DNA of 17,734 nt from an uncultured Oscillospiraceae bacterium (lineage in GTDB: Bacteria; Bacillota; Clostridia; Oscillospirales; Acutalibacteraceae): positions 1 through 17,734 of the forward strand of contig USCI01000052.1 of NCBI GenBank assembly GCA_900553255.1, given 5' to 3'. The notes beneath the pieces were generated by a model that was not told the origin of the DNA, made no database searches, and worked only from the letters and a program-made list of their open reading frames with translations. The translations under genes and the position numbers were made by a program. Of this stretch, positions 12,253 through 17,734 are shown one piece after another (the stretch's first letter is position 1; each line of letters starts with the position of its first letter).

Positions 12253-13125
12253 ATGCCGAAAATTTATCTTTCCCCGGCGGCGCACGGGCACGACAACCCG
12301 TGCAGCTTCGACAGCGCGTGCGGGGAAAACATCCACTGCAACCTGTATATGGACGAGCTGGTGCCGTACCTGCTCGCCTGCGGGTTTGAGGTCAAGCGCA
12401 ACCCGAAGGAGCGCACCGGCGACCGGCTGAAGGAAGCCATCGCGGAATCCAACGCATGGGGCGCCGACCTGCACTACGTCGCCCACACCAACGCGGGCGG
12501 CGGGTCGTACAGCCTGCTGATGGTGTATGACCGGGGAACGGCCTACGGCTACGCCGAGAAGCTCGCGGCGCGCCGGCGGGAGATTTACAGCGGGAATGTG
12601 AAGATCAATGTGGACACCCGGTGGGCGGAGCTGCAGCAGACGGTCGCCCCGGCGATCTACGACGAGATGGTGTTCCACGACAATGTGGATGACATCACCT
12701 GGTTCCACGGCCATTTGCGGGAGATGGCAGAAGCCACCGCGAAAGCCATCTGCGATATGTTCGGGGTGACGTTCGTCGACCCGTATGCGGCGGATGCCGG
12801 GGTGTACCGGGTGTACGCGGATGTGGCCGGACGGGAGCAGGCCGAAGCGCTCGCGCAGCGGCTGCGCGGGGAAGGCTATGCCGCCGGTATCGAAGGCGGC
12901 ACCGAAAGCGGAAGCAGCGAGCCGGAGGAAGCGCCTGCGCTGCGTGTCGGCGCGACGGTGGAATACAGCGGGCGGCTGTACGCGACCTCGACCGGAGGCG
13001 GCGCGGGGGCGACGGTCAGCGGCACCTACACGGTCAGCCGCTACCTGCCGGAGCGTTCCCACGGCGTGCTGCTCGACGGCGGCCTCGGCTGGGTGCGGCC
13101 GGAGGACTGCAAGGTGGTGGGGTAA
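12253..13125 (+). CDS. N-acetylmuramoyl-L-alanine amidase (endolysin), Amidase_3-like
   Basis: A 290-residue predicted zinc amidase that cleaves the amide bond between muramic acid and the peptide stem of peptidoglycan. Seen: an N-terminal catalytic domain (1-175) with LSPAAH (H11 as first zinc ligand), E25, HTN (H78) and a C-terminal EMVFHDN (E138). A SPOR-like segment follows (about 184-213, VYRVYADVAGREQAEALAQR), then a Ser/Glu linker. The C-terminus is an SH3-like wall-binding domain (about 229-290, STGGGAGATVSGTYTV and GWVRPEDC). No signal peptide, as expected for a holin-released endolysin. AAAAGGAGG stands 8-9 bases before the ATG. It leads a tight three-gene lysis cassette with the XhlA-like and holin genes. 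Confidence 0.87.
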   Translation: MPKIYLSPAAHGHDNPCSFDSACGENIHCNLYMDELVPYLLACGFEVKRNPKERTGDRLKEAIAESNAWGADLHYVAHTNAGGGSYSLLMVYDRGTAYGYAEKLAARRREIYSGNVKINVDTRWAELQQTVAPAIYDEMVFHDNVDDITWFHGHLREMAEATAKAICDMFGVTFVDPYAADAGVYRVYADVAGREQAEALAQRLRGEGYAAGIEGGTESGSSEPEEAPALRVGATVEYSGRLYATSTGGGAGATVSGTYTVSRYLPERSHGVLLDGGLGWVRPEDCKVVG

Positions 13126-13149
13126 TCCCCAAAGAAAGGCGGAAGGCGT

Positions 13150-13416
13150 ATGACCGAGTGGCAGGTTGTGGGGGTGATTATCGCGCTGGTGGGGCTGGTG
13201 GGGGCGATTGTTGCCCCGCTGATCCGGCTCAACAGCACCATTACCAAGCTGACGCTGACGGTGGATCAGCTCGTCAAGGATATGGACGAGCAGCACCGGC
13301 GCAGCCATGACGCGCACACCAAACTGTGGGATCACCAGAACGAGCAGGATGAAAAGCTTGTCAACCACGAAATCCGTATTACCAAGCTGGAAAACAGAAA
13401 GGAGAAATTGCCATGA
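13150..13416 (+). CDS. XhlA-like membrane-anchored coiled-coil protein of the lysis cassette
   Basis: 88 residues: one N-terminal hydrophobic segment (about 4-25, VVGVIIALVGLVGAIVAPLI) followed by a polar helical domain with heptad character (STITKLTLTVDQLVKDMDEQ) and a basic tail. This layout is like hemolysin XhlA/BhlA-type proteins that sit beside holin and amidase genes in Firmicute prophages and assist lysis. GGAAGG lies 4-9 bases before the ATG. It starts 24 bp after the amidase and its stop overlaps the holin start as ATGA, indicating translational coupling. Exact family membership is not certain without a profile search. Confidence 0.7.
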   Translation: MTEWQVVGVIIALVGLVGAIVAPLIRLNSTITKLTLTVDQLVKDMDEQHRRSHDAHTKLWDHQNEQDEKLVNHEIRITKLENRKEKLP

Positions 13417-13688
13417 AAATCAACTGGAAAGTCCGACTGAAAAACCCGGTGTTCTGGGTGGGGCTGGCGGTGGCGATCGTGCTGCCGATCCTGACCTCGC
13501 TCGGTATGAGCTGGGAGGATATGACCACCTGGGCGGCGCTGGGCAGCGCCCTGCTGCAGGCGGTGAAAAACCCCGTCATCCTCGTGTCGGTTCTCGTGTC
13601 GGTGTGGAACGCGATCAACGATCCCACCACAAAAGGTTTGTCCGACAGCGCACAGGCGCTTACCTACGATAAGCCTAAAGAGGAATAA
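13413..13688 (+). CDS. phage holin, phi LC3 family
   Basis: 91 residues. The N-terminus MKINWKVRLKNPVFWVGLAV and the C-terminal DPTTKGLSDSAQAL are the hallmarks of the phi LC3-type (Phage_holin_1) holins. There are two membrane segments, about 12-32 and 54-69, with both ends probably on the same side. Holins make the membrane holes that let the endolysin reach the wall; the amidase at 12253-13125 is the natural partner. Start overlaps the preceding stop (ATGA) and AAAGGAG lies about 8 bases upstream. A terminator follows within 8 bp of the stop. Confidence 0.9.
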   Translation: MKINWKVRLKNPVFWVGLAVAIVLPILTSLGMSWEDMTTWAALGSALLQAVKNPVILVSVLVSVWNAINDPTTKGLSDSAQALTYDKPKEE

Positions 13689-13695
13689 GAAAAAT

Positions 13696-13732
13696 GCGGG
13701 GCGCTTCCTTTCCGGAGGCGTCCCGCTGTTTT
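13696..13732. terminator. terminator after the holin gene
   Basis: GCGGGGCGCTTCC (13696-13708) pairs with GGAGGCGTCCCGC (13714-13726) through two wobbles, followed by TGTTTTG on the plus strand and preceded by AAAAA, so it may also serve the leftward gene ending at 13739. Confidence 0.75.
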
Positions 13733-13738
13733 GTTATG

Positions 13739-14002
13739 TTATTTTACGGCGCGGAGCTTTTGGATATCGTTGCTGTTGCGCTGGGTGACCGCTTCCATCG
13801 CCCGAACGGTGAGCTTGATGTCCTCCACGTCGTCCGCAACCGCGTCCAGCTTCGCGAACTTCTCGTTCATACCCTGCTGGCCTTCAAAAAGCAGGTTGAT
13901 CTGTTTACCCATGTCCTCCATCATAGCCTGCATATGCATCTGTCTTTCGGCAATCGGGGCAATCATCTTGCCGATCTCATCCAAAAGGATTTTCTCATCC
14001 AT
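13739..14002 (-). CDS. small coiled-coil protein, function unknown
   Basis: 87 residues, almost wholly helical with heptad spacing: ILLDEIGKMIAPIAERQMHM, then KQINLLFEGQ, FAKLDAVADDVEDIKLTVRA and a C-terminal SNDIQKLRAVK. No membrane segment. The start at 14002 has GAGGTGA about 8 bases upstream; the GTG at 14011 is part of that ribosome site and is less likely. Second gene of a leftward pair with 14060-14245, 57 bp apart. Similar coiled-coil proteins are common near prophages and other accessory loci in Clostridia, but I cannot name a family. Confidence 0.72.
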   Translation of the reverse strand: MDEKILLDEIGKMIAPIAERQMHMQAMMEDMGKQINLLFEGQQGMNEKFAKLDAVADDVEDIKLTVRAMEAVTQRNSNDIQKLRAVK

Positions 14003-14059
14003 CGGTTTCACCTCGTTTCTATCAGAATAGCATGTCCGGATTGATTTTGCAATAGCGGC

Positions 14060-14245
14060 TTACTGCTGAATTGTCGATGCCTGCGGGGGTGCGAAGTTCC
14101 GGATCATCTCGAGCATTTCCTCCCACGCCCGCAGCGCGCCAAGCCAGTACCGCCATTGCTCATGGTTTTCCCGTCCATGTTTGTTGGCGTACTGCTCACC
14201 CTGTTCTTTACAATACGCGATCTTTGCCCTGATGTACACTTCCAT
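14060..14245 (-). CDS. small hypothetical protein (61 residues)
   Basis: A soluble, Trp/Tyr-rich helical protein: MEVYIRAKIAYCKEQGEQYA, then ENHEQWRYWLGALRAWEEML and a Pro/Gln tail. A strong AGGAGGT ribosome site lies 8 bases before the ATG on the minus strand, which is the main evidence that it is real. First gene of a leftward pair with the coiled-coil gene. Its ribosome site overlaps the stop of a 19-codon frame that runs through a tandem 12-bp repeat (14295-14318). No family recognised. Confidence 0.65.
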   Translation of the reverse strand: MEVYIRAKIAYCKEQGEQYANKHGRENHEQWRYWLGALRAWEEMLEMIRNFAPPQASTIQQ

Positions 14246-14294
14246 GTCTTTTTACCTCCTAAAAACGGTTAGGCGGTAATAGCACGGTATCCGC

Positions 14295-14318
14295 TTTGAC
14301 TTGCATTTTGACTTGCAT
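14295..14318. repeat. tandem 12-bp direct repeat beside the tRNA terminator
   Basis: TTTGACTTGCAT occurs twice back to back (14295-14306 and 14307-14318) in an AT-rich stretch between the small leftward genes and the tRNA terminator. Tandem sites of this size next to a tRNA 3' end can be arm-type sites for a phage integrase, though no integrase gene is present. It could equally be an operator for the leftward pair. Confidence 0.6.
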
Positions 14319-14382
14319 GTTTTTCGTTTTTTAGGTGTTTTTTCGAGTTTTTACGGGAAATCCATCCGCAAAAAGCAAAAGT

Positions 14383-14431
14383 AAAAAACACCCGTGAACC
14401 CGCATGAATACAGGGTTTACAGGTGTTTTTT
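14383..14431 (-). terminator. Rho-independent terminator of tRNA-Arg
   Basis: AAAAAACACCCGTGAACCC (14383-14401) pairs with GGGTTTACAGGTGTTTTTT (14413-14431) with one mismatch region. On the minus strand the stem starts 3 bases after the tRNA CCA end and finishes in a T-run. Confidence 0.85.
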
Positions 14432-14434
14432 GTT

Positions 14435-14511
14435 TGGCCCGCCCGGAGGGATTCGAACCCCCGGCCTTTGGAATCGGAATCCACTGCGATATCCAGCTTC
14501 GCCACGGGCGG
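14435..14511 (-). tRNA. tRNA-Arg (anticodon CCG)
   Basis: A 77-base cloverleaf on the minus strand: acceptor CCGCCCG pairs with CGGGCGG, D stem GCGA/TCGC with GG in the loop, anticodon loop TTCCGAT (anticodon CCG, reading CGG), T stem GGGGG/CCCTC around TTCGAAT, discriminator G and an encoded CCA (14437-14435). The outermost anticodon-stem pair is a G27-A43 mismatch; the other four pair normally. Promoter and terminator are both present. CGG would be a useful codon in this GC-rich genome. The phage-derived island lies on the side of its 3' end, where integrating elements usually insert. Confidence 0.9.
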
Positions 14512-14530
14512 GTATCTTTCGGCTTCATCT

Positions 14531-14559
14531 ATTCTACACTGTCCGCACGGATTTTGCAA
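14531..14559 (-). promoter_or_regulatory. promoter of tRNA-Arg
   Basis: On the minus strand: TTGCAA (14559-14554), 17-bp spacer, TAGAAT (14536-14531), ending 20 bases before the tRNA 5' end. Confidence 0.75.
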
Positions 14560-14578
14560 GAACTTTTTTCGCTTTTGC

Positions 14579-14606
14579 TTGCATTCGCGGCGGAATATGA
14601 TACAAT
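14579..14606 (+). promoter_or_regulatory. promoter of the small membrane protein operon
   Basis: TTGCAT (14579-14584), 16-bp spacer, TACAAT (14601-14606) with an extended -10 TG at 14598-14599. It predicts a start near 14613, only about 17 bases before the ATG at 14630. It may serve the two membrane proteins and possibly tex. Confidence 0.6.
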
Positions 14607-14629
14607 AGGGCTTGCAGGGAGGTCGGAGT

Positions 14630-14800
14630 ATGGACGAAAAAGCCCGCCGCATCATTGCCAAACTGATCGTGGCGCTGATTATCGCGGTACTGGTCATCCT
14701 GCTGCTGGCCATCCTTCTCGGCGCAACTCTGGAGGGTCTGTACTGGCTGGCGGAGGAATACGGCCTGCTCAGCAGTCTTACCGCCTGCGTGTTTTGGTGA
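14630..14800 (+). CDS. small single- or double-pass membrane protein
   Basis: 56 residues: a basic N-terminus (MDEKARRIIAK), a long hydrophobic helix (about 12-37, LIVALIIAVLVILLLAILLG), then LEGLYWLAEEYG and a second weakly hydrophobic end (LLSSLTACVFW). AGGGAGG lies 7-8 bases before the ATG at 14630, and a promoter just upstream supports expression. It is 14 bp ahead of a second small membrane protein gene. No family recognised. Confidence 0.65.
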   Translation: MDEKARRIIAKLIVALIIAVLVILLLAILLGATLEGLYWLAEEYGLLSSLTACVFW

Positions 14801-14814
14801 AAGGAGCGTTTCCT

Positions 14815-14988
14815 ATGAGTCCGGTTACCGGAGTCCCGATGAACCTGGTGCCCTTTATCCTCGTCGGCGTATGTGTGGCTGTGCTGGTGGTGGCGGGGGT
14901 ACTGGCATACTACGAGAAAAAGCGCAAAAGGGACGAGGCGGAGCATCCCGTGCCGCCGAACGACGACGATATACCGCCGCTTAGCTGA
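14815..14988 (+). CDS. small single-pass membrane protein with acidic tail
   Basis: 57 residues: one membrane helix (about 10-33, LVPFILVGVCVAVLVVAGVL) followed by a basic stop-transfer patch YYEKKRKR and an acidic, proline-rich tail (PVPPNDDDIPPL), predicting the tail in the cytoplasm. AAGGAG is 8 bases before the ATG. It follows the preceding membrane gene by 14 bp, likely in one transcript. A 163-bp inverted-repeat element starts two bases after its stop codon, before tex. Function unknown. Confidence 0.65.
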   Translation: MSPVTGVPMNLVPFILVGVCVAVLVVAGVLAYYEKKRKRDEAEHPVPPNDDDIPPLS

Positions 14989-14989
14989 C

Positions 14990-15152
14990 CTTAAGATAAA
15001 CAGGCTCGAACACGACACGATTTCGGCGGCGGAAGAAAAGCCGGCCGTCGTTGCCATTCCTTAGCCTGCGGCAGCATGCCGCGGTCAGGCGCCTTGTCCC
15101 GCCTTTCTTCCGCCGCCGAAATCGTGTCGCGTTCGTGCCTGCTTATCTTAAG
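14990..15152. repeat. MITE-like element: 49-bp inverted repeats around a 65-bp core
   Basis: Left arm 14990-15038 and right arm 15104-15152 are reverse complements at 46 of 49 positions. Both outer ends read CTTAAG. The 65-bp core holds a further hairpin (GCGGCA/TGCCGC, 15068-15082). There is no open frame for a transposase, so if mobile it is non-autonomous. A TTAA or CTTAAG target duplication would be hidden inside the palindromic ends; no longer flanking duplication is visible. Transcribed from the upstream operon it would form a very long stem-loop ahead of tex. Confidence 0.8.
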
Positions 15153-15195
15153 CCCTATCCCCAAAAGTTTTACCAGACGAAAGGAACCGGACTGT

Positions 15196-17355
15196 ATGGA
15201 TATTCTCGCTGCCCTGACCGCCGAATTCCACCTGCGCCCGCAGCAGGTGGAAAACACCGTCAAACTCATCGACGACGGCAACACCATCCCGTTTATCGCC
15301 CGCTACCGCAAGGAGATGACCGGCTCGCTCGACGACCAGGTGCTGCGTGAGCTGGACGAACGGCTCAAATACCTGCGCGGCCTCGACGAGCAGCGGGAGA
15401 AGGTGCGCGCCGCCATTGAGGAGCAGGGGGCGATGACCCCGGAGCTTGCGTCGGCGCTCGACGCGGCGGCCACCATGACCGAAATCGACGACATCTACCG
15501 CCCCTACCGTCCCAAGCGCCGCACCCGCGCCTCGGTGGCGAAGGAACGCGGTCTTCAGCCGCTCGCCGATGCGGTTTACGCACAGGAGCGTTCCTGTGCC
15601 GACCCGCTCACCCTCGCGGCGGCCTACGTCGATCCGGAAAAAGGGGTGGGGACGGCGCAGGACGCGCTGCAGGGCGCCGAGGACATCATTGCCGAACAAA
15701 TTTCCGACGACGACGCCGTGCGCAAGCGGCTGCGGTTCGTCTGCATGGCCAACGGCAGCCTGGTGGCCAAAGCCGCCAAGGACGAGGACAGCGTCTATCG
15801 GCTGTACTACGATTTCCGCGAGCCGCTCAGCCGGATCGCCGGCCACCGGGTGCTCGCGGTCAACCGCGGCGAGCGGGAGGAATTCCTGAAGGTTTCAGTG
15901 GAGTTCGACCGCGACAAGGCGATGCGCATCATCGAATCGGAACACGTGCGGGAGGGTTCCCCCTGCACGGCGGCGGTGCGCGAGGCGGCAAACGACGCCT
16001 ATGACCGGCTGATTTTCCCGTCCATCGAACGCGAAATCCGCAACGAGCTGACCGAGAAGGCCAGCGATGCAGCGATCAGGGTGTTTTCCACCAACCTGCG
16101 CCAGCTGCTCATGCAGCCGCCGGTCAAGGGAAAGGTCACCATCGGGCTGGATCCCGGCTACCGCACCGGCTGCAAAACCGCCGTCATCGACGGCACCGGC
16201 AAGGTGCTGGACACCGGGGTGATTTACCCGACGCCCCCGCACAGCAAAATCGAACAGGCCAAAGACCTGATGAAAAAGTGGATCAATACCTACCACGCCG
16301 AGATCTTTGCCATCGGCAACGGCACTGCCTCCCATGAGACCGAGGTGTTTGCCGCCGACCTGATCCGGGAAATCGGCGGCGGCCTGTCCTATATGGTGGT
16401 CAGCGAGGCGGGCGCGTCGGTGTATTCCGCTTCCAAGCTCGCCGCCGAGGAATTCCCCGACTACGACGTGTCGCTGCGTTCTGCGGTGTCCATCGCCCGC
16501 CGGCTGCAGGACCCGCTCGCCGAGCTGGTCAAGATCGACCCGAAGGCTATCGGGGTCGGTCAGTACCAGCACGATATGCCGCAGAATCACCTGTCGGACG
16601 CGCTCGGCGGCGTGGTTGAGGACTGCGTGAACAGCGTCGGGGTGGATCTGAACACCGCCTCCGCGCCGCTGCTCGCCCGGGTGGCAGGGGTCAACGGCAC
16701 GGTGGCCAAAAACATCGTCGCCTACCGTGAGGAAAACGGCGCGTTTACCTCCCGCGCGCAGCTGAAGAAGGTGCCGAAGCTCGGCCCGAAGGCGTTTGAA
16801 CAGTGCGCGGGCTTCCTGCGGGTGCCGGAGAGCCGCAGCCTCCTGGATAACACCGCCGTGCATCCGGAGAGCTATGACGCCGCCAAAGCGCTTTTGGAAA
16901 AATGCGGCTACACCCTTGAAATGGTGCGGGACGGGCAGGCGTCCGGCCTGCCGGAGAAGATCGAGGCGTACGGCGCCGCCAGGCTCGCGCAGGAACTCGG
17001 GATCGGCGAGCCGACGCTGCGGGATATCGCCGCCGAGCTGCTCAAGCCCGGACGGGACCCCCGCGACGAGCTGCCGCCCCCGCTGCTGCGCACCGATGTG
17101 ATGGGCATCGAGGACCTGAAGCCCGGCATGGAGCTGAAGGGAACGGTGCGCAACGTCATTGATTTCGGCGCGTTCGTGGATATCGGCGTGCATCAGGACG
17201 GCCTGGTGCATATCTCCCAGATCACCAACCGGTTTATCCGCCACCCCTCCGAGGTGCTCAAGGTGGGCGACGTGGTAACCGTGTGGGTACTCAGCGTGGA
17301 CGTAGCCAAAAAACGCATCGGCCTGACCATGAAGCCGCCCAAAGCGGAGGAATAA
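15196..17355 (+). CDS. tex: Tex family S1 RNA-binding protein
   Basis: 719 residues, a cytoplasmic nucleic-acid-binding protein related to eukaryotic Spt6 and linked in other bacteria to transcription and RNA metabolism. Domains in order: N-terminal helical Tex_N (about 1-190, with TIPFIARYRKEMTGSLDDQ); a long helical linker; a YqgF/RNase H-like domain from about 313 (VTIGLDPGYRTGCKTAVIDG); a helix-hairpin-helix module (about 482-543, VDLNTASAPLLARVAGVNG); and a C-terminal S1 domain (about 643-715, GTVRNVIDFGAFVDIGVHQD). Length is normal for Tex (710-780). The start at 15196 has AAAGGA 10 bases upstream; an upstream in-frame ATG would run through the inverted-repeat element and is rejected. 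No promoter is obvious in the 43 bp after that element. The gene 27 bp downstream is likely co-transcribed. Confidence 0.95.
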   Translation: MDILAALTAEFHLRPQQVENTVKLIDDGNTIPFIARYRKEMTGSLDDQVLRELDERLKYLRGLDEQREKVRAAIEEQGAMTPELASALDAAATMTEIDDIYRPYRPKRRTRASVAKERGLQPLADAVYAQERSCADPLTLAAAYVDPEKGVGTAQDALQGAEDIIAEQISDDDAVRKRLRFVCMANGSLVAKAAKDEDSVYRLYYDFREPLSRIAGHRVLAVNRGEREEFLKVSVEFDRDKAMRIIESEHVREGSPCTAAVREAANDAYDRLIFPSIEREIRNELTEKASDAAIRVFSTNLRQLLMQPPVKGKVTIGLDPGYRTGCKTAVIDGTGKVLDTGVIYPTPPHSKIEQAKDLMKKWINTYHAEIFAIGNGTASHETEVFAADLIREIGGGLSYMVVSEAGASVYSASKLAAEEFPDYDVSLRSAVSIARRLQDPLAELVKIDPKAIGVGQYQHDMPQNHLSDALGGVVEDCVNSVGVDLNTASAPLLARVAGVNGTVAKNIVAYREENGAFTSRAQLKKVPKLGPKAFEQCAGFLRVPESRSLLDNTAVHPESYDAAKALLEKCGYTLEMVRDGQASGLPEKIEAYGAARLAQELGIGEPTLRDIAAELLKPGRDPRDELPPPLLRTDVMGIEDLKPGMELKGTVRNVIDFGAFVDIGVHQDGLVHISQITNRFIRHPSEVLKVGDVVTVWVLSVDVAKKRIGLTMKPPKAEE

Positions 17356-17382
17356 ACGTCATCCGGAAAGGAGCGCATCACC

Positions 17383-17637
17383 ATGACGCCAAAGCAGTTC
17401 CGCAGTCTCGACTTTCTTCTGCTCATCCTCGGTGTTCTCGGCATAGCGGCCGCTATTTTCCGGCTCGGGCCGCTCATCCTGCTGGCCGGGCTGCTGTTTC
17501 TTCCGCTCGGCATCGTGTGCATCGGCGTTTCCCGCGCGTGGGAAGCGGCCGAAGAATCCCAGCGCCTGACCCGTCGCCTTCTGCGGGAACAAGGGATCGA
17601 CGATACAAGCCAGGGGGACGAGGAGGACGACGACTGA
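17383..17637 (+). CDS. small membrane protein downstream of tex
   Basis: 84 residues: a basic start (MTPKQFRSLD), a long hydrophobic region that could form one or two helices (about 11-49, FLLLILGVLGIAAAIFRLGP then LILLAGLLFLPLGIVCIGV), then a polar helix (SRAWEAAEESQRLTRRLL) and an acidic tail (GDEEDDD). AAAGGAG stands about 10 bases before the ATG, 27 bp after tex, so they probably share a transcript. No family recognised. Confidence 0.7.
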   Translation: MTPKQFRSLDFLLLILGVLGIAAAIFRLGPLILLAGLLFLPLGIVCIGVSRAWEAAEESQRLTRRLLREQGIDDTSQGDEEDDD

Positions 17638-17660
17638 GCTCCCTTTCCAACACACGCCAA

Positions 17661-17692
17661 AAGCCGGCCGGTGGAAATCCACCGGCCGGCTT
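17661..17692. terminator. terminator-like hairpin after the tex operon
   Basis: AAGCCGGCCGGTGG (17661-17674) pairs perfectly with CCACCGGCCGGCTT (17679-17692). The flanking A-run on the left gives a T-run on the minus strand, so termination looks best for leftward transcripts, with a weaker rightward role. The hairpin directly abuts the 42-bp repeat. Confidence 0.65.
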
Positions 17693-17734
17693 CAGCGTGT
17701 CGAAAAACTGGTTGGCAGATAGCAGGTTGCACAA
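17693..17734. repeat. 42-bp repeat, copy identical to 1327-1368
   Basis: These last 42 bases of the window are identical to 1327-1368 (beginning CAGCGTGTCGAAAAACTGG, ending GGTTGCACAA). They match the reverse complement of 6009-6050 at 40 of 42 positions. In all three places a GC-rich hairpin of different sequence ends exactly where the repeat begins. The element runs off the window. Confidence 0.85.

Noticed and set aside
11842..13368. A 508-codon minus-strand open frame across the amidase region
   Set aside because: Antisense to the amidase and XhlA-like genes, no ribosome site, no recognisable motif.
14263..14318. A 19-codon leftward frame (MQVKMQVKADTVLLPPNRF) ending at the ribosome site of the 61-residue gene
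   Set aside because: It is made mostly of the tandem 12-bp repeat, has no ribosome site and is closed by a stop four codons upstream; probably chance.
14990..15152. Ordinary Rho-independent terminator
   Set aside because: Arms of 49 bp with a 65-bp core and no T-run are far outside terminator dimensions; a mobile or structural element fits better.
15895..17244. A 449-codon minus-strand open frame inside tex
   Set aside because: Antisense shadow of tex; His/Gly/Val-rich product without family features.

Overview
This looks like a chromosomal segment of a high-GC anaerobic Firmicute, probably a gut Clostridium relative of the Oscillospirales/Ruminococcaceae type. That placement is inference. 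It rests on strong AGGAGG-type ribosome binding sites, TTGNNN-N17-TATAAT promoters, an O2-sensitive radical-SAM ribonucleotide reductase activase, a DegV fatty-acid-binding protein, a GH36 alpha-galactosidase, a Tex protein and a phi LC3-type phage holin.

Layout. (1) 1-5.9 kb is ordinary chromosome: a thioredoxin reductase; a leftward cytoplasmic GH36 alpha-galactosidase divergent from a DegV gene, with clear back-to-back promoters; and a TPR-repeat protein. (2) 5.9-9.5 kb contains nrdG2 (leftward, with its own promoter and an NrdR-like box) and a divergent phage-type repressor/Cro pair. It is framed by two oppositely oriented copies of a long, patchily conserved non-coding element. (3) 8.2-13.7 kb is a compact phage-derived island: repressor, Cro, a TTG-started 26-residue membrane peptide, replication initiator, DnaC-like loader, coiled-coil protein, sigma-region-4-like regulator, a 760-bp GC-rich gap, then amidase, XhlA-like protein and holin. 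No integrase, terminase, capsid or tail gene is present. (4) 13.7-14.5 kb holds two small leftward genes and a leftward tRNA-Arg(CCG) with a textbook terminator. (5) 14.6-17.7 kb holds two small membrane proteins, a 163-bp near-perfect inverted-repeat element, tex and another small membrane protein.

The most unusual content is non-coding. A 42-bp sequence is repeated three times (two copies identical), each time abutting a different GC-rich hairpin. One copy heads a 340-bp chain of hairpins with inverted ends. A 600-bp-class modular repeat occurs in inverted orientation around nrdG2 and the phage switch. Three CCC-N6-GGG operator-like sites surround cro. A MITE-like palindrome sits two bases after a stop codon. 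No CRISPR array, rRNA or complete insertion sequence was seen.

Working together: the island reads as early control (repressor/Cro), replication takeover (initiator plus helicase loader), a late regulator, and a lysis cassette. Structural and integration modules are missing, although every retained gene is open and has a good ribosome binding site. All domain calls were made by eye; no database search was run.
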